39,219 bases of DNA, from NCBI RefSeq assembly GCF_000003605.2, contig NW_003109980.1:225904-265122 (forward strand), read 5' to 3'. The position numbers were made by a program, and so were the translations under genes. Under the pieces are notes generated by a model. That model was not told the DNA's origin and did not search any database. It saw only the letters and a program-made list of their open reading frames with translations. Positions 20,501 to 32,500 of the stretch are shown here, piece by piece (the stretch's first letter is position 1; each line of letters opens with the position of its first letter). The DNA comes from Saccoglossus kowalevskii (taxonomy: Eukaryota; Hemichordata; Enteropneusta; Harrimaniidae).

Positions 20501-23500
20501 ACTTTAAACATGTTAGAATACATGTATGGTGATTTTTTTTCAAGATCAGATTGAAGACGACCGACTGGCAGCCATCTTGTATTTTGAAAATGTGGTATCT
20601 TTGACATGCTTTGGCCAACTTGAGGCCATCTTGCTTTTTTTGGCCATAATACTATATATTTGGCGCATGCATCATACATGTAGAAATACATGTCCATTTC
20701 AGTTTGTTCCATATTCATATCAAACAGGGGTTTTTCTAAACCGGGCAACAGGGGCGCAGTGCCCTGATACTCTCAGCTGGTGCCCTCTTACCGAATTGCC
20801 GATTGAACTTTTAAGTCATAAATATATTTCCTGAGCCACGCACTTCCGTGCTGCCGTACAACATGAAAATCTTTCTCAAATATATTTTTCTCCTAGAAAA
20901 CTTCCCAGCATCACCAGCTGACAATGTGTCTGGCACCAAATACACTAAAATTACTCCAAAAATATTTCAATGGCGATAGATACACCGTTAAAACAGCGCA
21001 GAAACCTTCCTATATGGCATCGCTCCACTCCCTCGTCTATGCGTTCATTTTTTCTAGAAAAACCCCTGTCAAAGATGGCTAACTGGCAGCCATATTGTAT
21101 TTTGAAAGTGTACTATTTATCATATTTTTGTCTATGTTTATTTGTAAGATTGTTTACCAAAGGTTGTCTTAAATGTTCATAGTCAATAATAAAAATAAAT
21201 TAATAAATATAAAAAAAAATGTACATAGATCATTTAAAATAACATGAGATAGTCTGGTTGCAAATGAATTCATGAAAGATTTCCTCCTGAGATGCATATT
21301 ACATTTATTAGTCCCCGTTCGGACGAAGTCCGAAAACGGGGACTTATAATTCGGTCTCTGTCCGTCCGTCCGTCCGTCCGGAGTCATATCTCAGAATCCC
21401 TTGGACCGATTCCGTTCATTCTTTGCATGTGTCTAGTACTTTATGTGGGACATATGCACATGCAGTGGTTTAGCGATTCGATTCAAAATAGCCGACTGGC
21501 AGCCATCTTGTTTTTTGAAAATGTTGTATTTTGGACATGCTTTGTCAGTTTTCATTCAAACTTGGTACATAGATTATACATGTTAGGATACATGTCCATG
21601 ATGATTTATTTCACAATTGGATCAAAGATGGCCGACTGGCAGCCATCTTGTTTTTTGAAAATGTTGTATTTTGGACATGCTTTGTCAGTTTTCATTCAAA
21701 TTTAGTACATAGTTCATACATGTTAGGATACATGTCCCCGACCAGTCCGTGAGTTCTTGAGTCTGTCCGTCCGTGTGTCTGTCTGTCCGTCTGTCCGTGC
21801 GTCAGTCTATCCAACGTCATATTTCAGAATCCTGTGGACCGATTCCATTCATTCTTTGCATGTGCCTAGTACCTTATGTGGGACATATGCACATGCAGTG
21901 GTTTAGTGATTTGATTCAAAATGGCCGACTGGCAGCCATCTTGTTTTTTGAAAATGTTGTATTTTTGACATGCTTTTTCAGTTGTCATTCAAACTTGGTA
22001 CATAGATTATACATGTTAGGATACATGTCCATGACGATTTATTTCGCAATTGGATCAAAGATGGTCGACTGGCAGGCATCTTGTTTTTGTTTTTTTATGC
22101 GGTATCTTGGACGTGCTCCGTCAGTTTTCATTCAAATTTGGCATGTACTTTATACATGTTAGGATGCATGTCCATGACAATTTGTTTCAAAATCTGGTCA
22201 AGGATGGCCGATTGACAGCCATCTGACTTTTTGGCCTTACTACTATATTTCCACAATTTATGTACCATTTTCATTCATATTTGGCACATACATCATACAT
22301 ATCAGTGTGTTTCATAATCAGATCAAAGATGGCTGAATAACGGCTGTTTTTATTTTGGCCATATTACTATGACATGAAACACGTGTTTTGATGTAAATAA
22401 ACAATCTGTTGTATACGCCACTTGGAACTCAAGTTTCAAGGACACGCTCGCGACAACCTCTCCGCTTTAATATGCCGAGCACAACAAGAACTTAAAGGGG
22501 ACTGTGTCATTTTCAATGACTTGTTAGTATGATGAAACTTTAACTGACATTCCACGTTGTACATTGTATGTTTGTCACTTGGTACACTTGTTGACTAATG
22601 CTACTCATTAAGGGGTGATCTCATATTCAAACACCTGGGTCAAACCTGGGTTAACCCGACCTGCCCTATTCAGACCTACTAGACCTACAATATGCAAATT
22701 AATAGTTGGTTTGAACCTAACCTCCGGATTAACTGCCCATTAACGCCCCCACTGAAAACAAACAACAGAGAACAAAGAAGACAGACCTAGGGAAACCTAT
22801 ATAATGGCAACATTGTTTTCTACGAAGGCATCTGAAAACCACAGTCCCTCTATCACTGTGTCAAAACTAAAGTCGGGGCTAATGCTACGACTCCGGCGCT
22901 ACGACCACCGTAACCTTGTCAGCTGACGGCATTGCGGGGAAATTACGGGTATTTACCGCTGCCAATATCTTACTTGTCTGTGACAAAATGCACACATTTC
23001 GAACCCCCGGTTAATTAAAAATAAACGATTATTTTAGAAAATACATCGAAGCACAGTGCCTTGAGGGACTGTGGGTGAAGTAGGCAGCGAGGTGTTGTTT
23101 TAAACACCGCAGAAAACATGCACTCAACGCAGCCATCTTGGTTACCTCAATCAGAATTTCCAGTGTTCTCCCCAAAGCGTTTTAGCGTAGCGGGGCCGCT
23201 ACTCTATTATTTATGCCGCTACTCTGAGAGATTGTCCGCTACTCTGAGAGATTGCCCGCTACTCTGTGGCATTTCCTGTTACTCTTTGTTTTAGCTTGTA
23301 CATACACGTGCGAATCTGTGAGTCAGCGTCATNNNNNNNNNNNNNNNNNNNNNNNNNNNNNNNNNNNNNNNNNNNNNNNNNNNNNNNNNNNNNNNNNNNN
23401 NNNNNNNNNNNNNNNNNNNNNNNNNNNNNNNNNNNNNNNNNNNNNNNNNNNNNNNNNNNNNNNNNNNNNNNNNNNNNNNNNNNNNNNNNNNNNNNNNNNN

Positions 23501-26500
23501 NNNNNNNNNNNNNNNNNNNNNNNNNNNNNNNNNNNNNNNNNNNNNNNNNNNNNNNNNNNNNNNNNNNNNNNNNNNNNNNNNNNNNNNNNNNNNNNNNNNN
23601 NNNNNNNNNNNNNNNNNNNNNNNNNNNNNNNNNNNNNNNNNNNNNNNNNNNNNNNNNNNNNNNNNNNNNNNNNNNNNNNNNNNNNNNNNNNNNNNNNNNN
23701 NNNNNNNNNNNNNNNNNNNNNNNNNNNNNNNNNNNNNNNNNNNNNNNNNNNNNNNNNNNNNNNNNNNNNNNNNNNNNNNNNNNNNNNNNNNNNNNNNNNN
23801 NNNNNNNNNNNNNNNNNNNNNNNNNNNNNNNNNNNNNNNNNNNNNNNNNNNNNNNNNNNNNNNNNNNNNNNNNNNNNNNNNNNNNNNNNNNNNNNNNNNN
23901 NNNNNNNNNNNNNNNNNNNNNNNNNNNNNNNNNNNNNNNNNNNNNNNNNNNNNNNNNNNNNNNNNNNNNNNNNNNNNNNNNNNNNNNNNNNNNNNNNNNN
24001 NNNNNNNNNNNNNNNNNNNNNNNNNNNNNNNNNNNNNNNNNNNNNNNNNNNNNNNNNNNNNNNNNNNNNNNNNNNNNNNNNNNNNNNNNNNNNNNNNNNN
24101 NNNNNNNNNNNNNNNNNNNNNNNNNNNNNNNNNNNNNNNNNNNAAAAAATAAAGACACAATTTCATCCATGCAAGCCTATCATTATTGTTTTCTTTATCT
24201 TCCAGACATATGCTAATGATATGTAAATTATATGCAAATTAGCCGCCACTCTGATACATTTTTCTGGGGAGAACACTGATTTCCCCTTGTCACCCAGCAT
24301 GCATCGATTGCGATATCACACCCTGCACTGTGTCGCCTTGAGCGACAGTCTTAGGTACAAGGCACTCTATGAATAAGGTATTTTCAGAGGTCAGGGTTCG
24401 TTTTTTATAAGCAGTCTCGTCTGCAGATGAATAGCCGTAAATAAACAGCGCGAGTCCATTTAATTTAATTTTCTGTTTTGATACTTCGTGTCACTGGAAA
24501 TTGAATAAGAAAAACTGCAAATAACCGATGTGCAGCAAATCGAAATAAATTTTCATGGCGTACGCTGCATTTGTTTTTCCGGATTTTGCGATGCCGTACT
24601 CCTGAAAGAACTGTTTGAAAATTGAACGCGCAACAGTAGTAAAGGCTTGAACACAGTAGCGTAAGTCTCAAGTGCGACTTTGTATCAACAAATGTTCGTC
24701 TTTTGATACTTATTAGCTGTCAGAGACACATATCAATTGTCCAGCCCAATGAAAAGTCTGATTCACGTCCTCTGCTCAATTTGCGACTCAAGCATAACAT
24801 TTATTCAGCACGCTGTTCACCGATATATAAAAGAGTGTTTTTTTAGGCAAGGCACACGGTAAAATGACTACTGTACACCAATAAATCGACACATTTTAGA
24901 GACAACTATCTAGTCTTCAAAAAGCAATGTAAACTCTGTCAATCCTAAAAATAAACAACAGCTTGAATGAGGTGTGAATGAGATCGGTTCAAACCGCAGT
25001 TTTTATGCAAATTCGTGCGGTCGTCCTGAACCGCACTGTCTATTGTTTAAACTTCCAAACCGCAAAACTGGGTTTTGTTCGGGCGGTTTGGGTTTTCGTA
25101 GGTTTGACCCGCATGTTTGAATATGAGATCACCCCTAAATTGTGCCTTAATTTCCCATAATGAAACATTGTTAGAAAGACTAAGAGTGTCTTTGGCTAAC
25201 ACCATAATAAATAAGCTGGCATTTGATTGCATATATTATGCATGTAGCAATACATATCCATACGAGTAACAATTCAATTTCTGATCAGATAAAAGAGAAC
25301 ATAACAATGACTTTTTGTAAAAGGAATTTTATGAAGGAATTTTCCTGGTAAGCATTTCATTTTACTGTGAATATCCTGGAACACAAAACCTGTCTAGTTA
25401 ATACTTTCAAGGCTAATGTAGTAAATATTCCACTAATGTGTCTTATATGTATAGGCAAAGTTTTCAGACAAGTGTTTCCTACAACTTTACAACTTTACCA
25501 TAAAGAAAATATTATAACTGAAAGATTCAGTGAATAATGCTGAACTATGGTTAATTTACATGAATACAAAAGGATCTACATGTACGTTATGTCATTCGCT
25601 CATTTATAATTAATACAAGCCGGTAGGCTGATTGACGATTCATTTCGCTCAAAAAAAACATGTTTTTGGCTGTTGCCATGGTAGGACATGAACAAAGTCG
25701 ATTTATAACTAAAACCGGGGCCCCATATACAAAGTTCGCAAAAAGAATTACGTCTTCAGAAGTCACTTCACTTTATTACTAGTGCGTCTTTTGCTGTTAT
25801 CATTATTATATTCATGCGAGTTGATCCTTTAACCTAGATTTCAAGACCTGCTTAGTTTTGGTATGAAATCTGTGCATATTAATTATCAACTCTGCAAAAA
25901 TCTATTTTTATATCAAAAAAATTTTAGAGATGAGATATGACTGACGGATCACATGATCGTATATGGTCATGTGACCTTGTTATATGCATAATAGTAATAT
26001 CTCAAGCACTGTTACGGAATTGGCCATGCAGCCAGCACTGTAATGAAGGCATCAGACATGAGATACAACTGAAATGACAAATACTGGTATTATTATGTTA
26101 TCTTATAAATTTGCATGACTTTCAAACAGTTGTAGTAACTTTTCAGATAACCATAACCATAACTGTCATATCGTAAGCACTTTTGCTGAACGGGACATGT
26201 AACCAGTGCTACAATGTTCATATGACCTCATTAATATGCATAACTGTCATATATCAAGCGCCGGTCCAATTGGGGATATGCACCCACTGCTACATTGTAT
26301 AATAAAAGCATCGGACAAAAGATTAATTTGCATAAGTGTAATATCTAAAGCAATGTTGCAGATAACTGTTGCAGATCGGCATGTGCAATTAATGCACTAA
26401 TACATCAGATGATACTAAGACTAATATATCAGATGACCATTTTTGATCGTGTGATCGTATAAATCCATAACTATATCTCATGCATTGTTGCAGAGAGATG

Positions 26501-29500
26501 TGCAGCTAGAGCTATATGAAAAGTGTCAGACAAGGGGCATGACTAACCTAGCAGATTCTAGCAGATCATATTCATGATATCCATGTTTTACTATTTATCG
26601 AACTATAAATTCATTGTCACTATTTTCATGTCACTATTTGCAAGAATAATGTCCACATGATCATCTAATTAAATGTATTCCTGTATGTTAACTAACCAAG
26701 GAAAAAAGTAGATAGTATTACTAAAATTAATTATGTACATACATGTAATATGTAATACTAATTATTACTACATGTAGGTACTAGTAAATGTTAAGTGGGT
26801 AAAATTGCTTAATTAGATGCTGGCGTGATGTGATCTGCCATCATCAGGACCCAAACCAAAATGTGCTTTAATATTTCCTCTTTTCTTGAGAGTCCATTCC
26901 CCTCCAGCTGGCATGCTTAACACCAGTTTGATACCAGTTTATAACAATCCTCTGGGATTTCAAGAAGTTTGATTCAAAGAGCAGTGGTCGTCACACAGTA
27001 CGTTTTTGAATTTCATGTAAACAATGTATTTTACACATGTTGATACGTTGCTATGGATACCATGTCAAACACAGCACGGTTTGATGTCCACCGCCATTTA
27101 ATGCTTTGAAATGTGCTTTCACTCGTGTTTCTATTCAATTTTTCGGTGAATTTCCTCGATTTCTCTAAATTTTATTCTAGACTTTGCTATTTTAGCCCGA
27201 GTTTCATCATCAGAGTAACTATATTGGCATTACTTTCTCGTTCATGGATTTTATCATTGGTGGCTTATGCGTTGAACATTTATAGAATAATTACCATACT
27301 GTCAACAATTTTTCGCTCATATAGATATAGCAAACCAGTCATCAATTAACATTGTTTCTGGCAATGTTGTTTTTTTGGTGTCAGAAACAATATGCTGATG
27401 ACAGCAAATACAATATTTATTTTTAACCATATGGATATGATTGATTTTTTTGTCAGCTATGTTCCTTGCTCATTAATTTTCCCTGTAATATTTTCAGTTT
27501 ATGTTTTCACATACACTGCTCAGGTATTTTTGTCAGTGTAATCTATTCGTTAGGGGTGAGCCTCGACATGTATTTTCTAATTCTGATTTGCGCTTAGATT
27601 TGTCTGCCTTCTCCTACTGGCTACACTTGTCACTAGGCTATTTCCTCCCACCTCACATTGAATATTTTGATCTTGTGACTGGCCTTGGCACTTTCCTTGT
27701 GTTATTCGGTCCCATAGCTAAAAAAAGAAAGAAAATAATAGTGCTAACCTGATGCATGTTTGTCCAGGAAGTCCTCATACAAAAACACAAGAAAATCAAT
27801 GAACAATATTTTGCCAGCTGTTAAAGTGAATATCATTGGAACTAAACTGTGATTGAGTTCTGTAGGTATTGTCAGATATTGATTATTTTTCCCCTCAATA
27901 AGCTTCCATGTAATATATTAGATTTCAATTTATAATTTTGGCTGAAATCAAACAAACTTACTGCAAATCAATATCATTCACTGTATAGTACTAGCAATAT
28001 TGGGAATAATGTATAACATGCATTCAATAAACTAGTTTTTGAAAATAAGAAAAGTTCATTATAAGCCACTGCCTGCTGCTGGTTGTGTAAATATGAACAA
28101 TTGTATTATGATGTACATATATTTGAGGGTTTGCGTCTTCTATTTTATGTTGGCAGGCAATAATTTAGAACAATTATGGGGCAAGTTGAGATGCGTGCAT
28201 TACCAAGTTTAAATGTTTGTTACAAAATTTAGATGTGGACATTGCCAAGTTAAGGTTCTGGTATCACTGCAAGTTAAAAAATTGTTTGCAAATTTTTATG
28301 TGCAAAGTATGCAAAGTGACGTGTACTCATTGCCTTAATTTCATATTTAAAAAACCTATCCCCTGTGTAATAACCTGATCCTATCATACATGTAAATGTA
28401 TATATTTCTGTGGTTGTGCCCTGTTAAAAAAAAAAAATATGAACAGTTCTTACTTGGAATATAAGTAAAATGGATTGTTGGCTGGGTGGTCCGCTGGATG
28501 TATATTGATTGTATTTTTGCAATGCTGACTAGCCCTGTAGATCGATAATTGTTATTAGTTGTATGTCTGTCAGTTTGTGATGAATGTTTACTTTCTTATT
28601 GAACTCATCTACTCTCCAGCGATATTGAAACCATTTATTACCCAGTCAAGATTACCAATTATTGATTACTGTATATTACTTTCATTCTACGTCTCAGTCA
28701 CATCAGGTTTTTTTTTTTTCTCTCGCTCTTGAATTAGCATTTTGCATTCAGATCAGTCCAGCGTAAATGAAGTTATTGATCTGTTCACTGATTACTTGCG
28801 TCTGATATTGAACAACTATCAATCAATAGCGTTTCCCATCTGTACTGTCTTTTATTTATCGACGCAGGCAAAATATATAATGGTATTGATTACGTGGCCT
28901 TTCCATTCAGACTGTTAATATTCTGATCTTTTCATGGGTTTGTCACAGCTTGCTGCTTGTAGATGATTACAATGCCAACAAAAGCTGTGCTCCCACTCAC
29001 AATTACTGTATTCACCTTGTAATTATTATACATGCGAAATGTTTATACTCTAACTAATCTAAGAATTAAACAGTTTGATTTTATTTAAAAAAAAAAAAAA
29101 TAATGCTAAAATATACTGCAGTAATTTAAATGCAAATTTAGTTTAAGGTGTAATTGTTATTGTCAGTTACTGATGTGCATGTTAAATGGTTAATCACATC
29201 GAGTATGAAACTATGATGTCATTAGCATGCTGTTACTTGAGTTGCATTAACCCCAAATTCAGCTTACTGAACTTACTAAATATTAATATTCAAGGAGCCC
29301 AGGTTGGCACCAGTTGGAGCCTTTCTATGATCAAAATAAAATACATATACCATGTAGCTGAACTTTCAACAACATTTTGTTGTTGGTGTCTAATACAAGC
29401 ACAAAATGTTTTCCTTGGTTTATACATTTTACAAATGTTATCTACAAATCAAACAAATTCAACAAAACAAAATAATTAACTTATACATCCAAAAATTCAT

Positions 29501-32500
29501 ACCTTTTTCAGAAATATCAAAAAATATATCCATGACCTGACCACTGATATTAATATGTTATTGTTTGCCATGTTCAATAACTGCATAAGATTTATTAGTG
29601 AAATTTGAACTTGGTTATGAAGCTTTACTGAGGGAATAGAATATATTATTCATTCAATGTCAGCTGTATGAAGAAAAATCAAGTATTTCTAACTCATTCA
29701 GTTCCAACTTATTAATGTCCCAAAGAATTAATTTTAGAGTGTTCAAAACCTAGTAGAATGATGAATCAAGATAGAAATTTTTATTTCAAATATTATGTCT
29801 TAATTTATATGACAAGCCTTTTATTCTTCAACCCGTCTAATAATAGGTCTTTTATAATATCAATAGTAATCATGCTTTGAATTGGTTTCCATCAATGTAT
29901 TGTTGTACATATATCAAGTCTTAATAGGTCTCTTGTGGTCCTCTTAATGAACCTTTATTATTCTACATTTGATTAGATACAAACCTTTGCTGTTAATCAT
30001 CCAGTACTTAGAACATTGAGTCATATCAATGGTTACACAATGTAAAATAGAGCCTTGGGTGATTAATAATAATTAATGGTACTGTATTTGCTCTTTTTAG
30101 AAGTTCACATGAATTGAAAATTGTATTTACATGTAATGTATGCTGGATCATTAAAATATTTCGACTTCGACGAAATTAAAACTTATTTCAACCATAGACA
30201 CACCTCTACCAAGGGCATCAAGTGTCAATGTTTTACTTTTTCGACTTCTTCTTGAAAACTACAACCCTGAATGCTTTGATACTTGGTGTATATGTACCTT
30301 GGGTAGACCTCTCTTAGATTTGTTCATTTCATGATGATATCTTCAATTTTCTAATTTTGGTGAATATTTTTGTCATTTTTGGTAAAAAGTGATATTTTCA
30401 ACTTCTTGTTAAAAAACCGCAAGTCCAATTGCTTTGATATTACATATATAGGTACTACATGTGGATCTCTCTCAGATTTGTTCATTTCATGATGATATCT
30501 TCAATTCTCTAATTTTGATGAATATTTTTGTAATTTTTGGTAAAAAGTGATATTTTCCACTTCTTGTTGAAAACCGCAAATCTGATTGTTTTGGTACTAT
30601 ACATATCGTTCATTTTCTAATGATATCTTCCGTTCTTTAATTGAAATGTGCATTGCTAACAGCGGAGCTATCTCAGTCGAGAGGCTGATTGTTGACTTAA
30701 TTTATTAAAAGATTACCGGAGCAAACTGAAATTGATTAAATTTAACTTCCATCATTCAAAAGTTTACTGGAATTGGTTGAATCAAAATACAAATTGGTTA
30801 ACTAGAGTACACAGTTTAAGGTTTACTGGAATTGGTTAATTTAATTCATTATTATGTCTAGTTAATTCCCAAATGAAAAAAGCCACAAGTAGAGTGATAT
30901 CATTTGTCTGACACCAACAACCATAAAATGAAGTTGCTTTTCTGTATATTCTTTACTACTCGATAAGTAAGAAAACATGCGGGATCAATTTGTTCACTTT
31001 CCCTCAAATATGCTGTAACTTGATATATGTTTATTTTTCAGACCCTGTTCCAGTGCTGGAACATGCAATGCAATTACAAAAGAAAATGCAGAGGGCTCAG
31101 GATCTGGAGATTGAAAATCAAAAATTGAGAGAAACCCTAAATGAGTATAATAATGAGTTTGCAGAAGTAAAAAACCAAGGTATGTACATATTAAATGGCG
31201 TATACGATACAGGGATTTTTTTAAACAGGGGCGCAGTGCCCTCATGCCATGGCCATGCGCCCACTTACCCTGGGCAGCAGATCCTCTGGCAACCATAAAA
31301 TTCTGAATGACCAGGGATTACATGTGGCCACAGTCTTCAACTGTGACCTGTCTGATAGTAATTTTGGCCCAAAGGAAGCCATAGAATGCTCCATTTTAAC
31401 TTTTATCAAAAACTCCACACCCTGGTAGGGAGAACCCTATCTCCCCCACATGGTGGCGACGCTGAATTGCAGTGCTCCCTCTTGCAGTTTTTTTGTAGAA
31501 AAACCCCTGATCATATTGCTCATATATTAGAACAACTTCAAATCAAACTACTAAGTTACTACTGAGCATGTTACTGCACAATATATGTAATGCCAAAATT
31601 AAATCATGGATGTGCCAGAGATAGATTTTATTGCTATGCAAGGCTACAAAGTACTCATTCAACCTGCATTGGGTTGTACTAGTGTAAATAAATTAGGCAT
31701 CAGGGAAGAGTTAAATGCCTTTATAATTATAATTTGGTTCTAAAACAGGCATCACAAACTGTTGAACAATTAATCAAACACAAAAATTGTAATGTATAGT
31801 CTAAAAGAAGTTTCAAATAAAATTAAACACAAATACATTGCTTACTGTAGTAGCCAATGATCTCGGTAGCAGAATTTGGTCATGTTGTGCTGTGTTCCAC
31901 AATTGAATAACTTTCTTTCGAGGTGTGGCAATTGTTCATGATTATAATAACGTACAAAAATCAATTTGTTGGATTGTTTCTAAATGCAAGTAAAATTCAA
32001 CTTAGTTTCATCTAAAGTTATCAATTATCTTAGTGACAACAGCCAATTTTCAAAGCGAAGTTTACTCATTCACACTAAACATTGTACTCATAAATAGGCA
32101 TCAGTGACAACAAATCTAAATTAGACCCTAATTCAGGCACCAGGAAAGATGTTTGAAAAATGGCACCTAAATTAGATGAATTGACCTAAATGTTATGTGT
32201 TCTCAATACATACATTTCATACTCTACTGATGTTACATATGATTTCAACAAAACAATTACTTCTTATTCTACTTCTGTGTTTGTATGGTTGTGGCTAATG
32301 CTTTTAAGAATGTTGTATAGCAGAGCTCAAAATCTCCCAAGTTCATTCATTCCCTACCTGACTGGTGTAAGGCTCTTCTGAATTACAGTGTATTTATATT
32401 ATTTTGAATAATCATTCCAAGGTGTTCAAAAGTTTTTTTCTCCTCAAGATTATGTTCCCTCATAATACCAAAATTAAAGCAATATGGGAGATGATGGATA

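Larger units (their letters stand above)
23161..24278. mobile_element. CAGTG-ended DNA element nested in the Harbinger-like element
   Basis: The ends CAGTGTTCTCCCCA and TGGGGAGAACACTG (24265-24278) are perfect inverted repeats. ATTTC flanks both sides (23156-23160 and 24279-24283), giving a 5-bp target duplication. Most of the interior is the run of Ns, so coding capacity is unknown. The 5-bp duplication with CAG/CTG ends matches the nearby CAGGGG MITE. Confidence 0.75.
22612..25135. mobile_element. PIF/Harbinger-like DNA element, non-autonomous as far as visible
   Basis: The ends GGGGTGATCTCATATTCAAA and the reverse complement at 25116-25135 are identical over 20 bp and stay similar for about 37 bp (GGTCAAACCT at both ends). 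TAA flanks both sides (22609-22611 and 25136-25138), the 3-bp TWA duplication typical of PIF/Harbinger. Subterminal TTTGCATA and GGTTTGAACC motifs occur on both sides in inverted order. No transposase is readable; the inside is interrupted by another element and the gap. Confidence 0.8.

Noticed and set aside
21292-22162. Two similar open frames of 137 and 129 codons that resemble a small paralogous family
   Set aside because: They are translations of the GTCCG/dyad repeat copies. The similarity follows from DNA duplication; related text appears out of frame elsewhere in the repeats.
23252-24226. Open frames of about 300 codons on both strands around the gap
   Set aside because: They are open only because the run of N has no stop codons; the true flanking codons number a few dozen at most.
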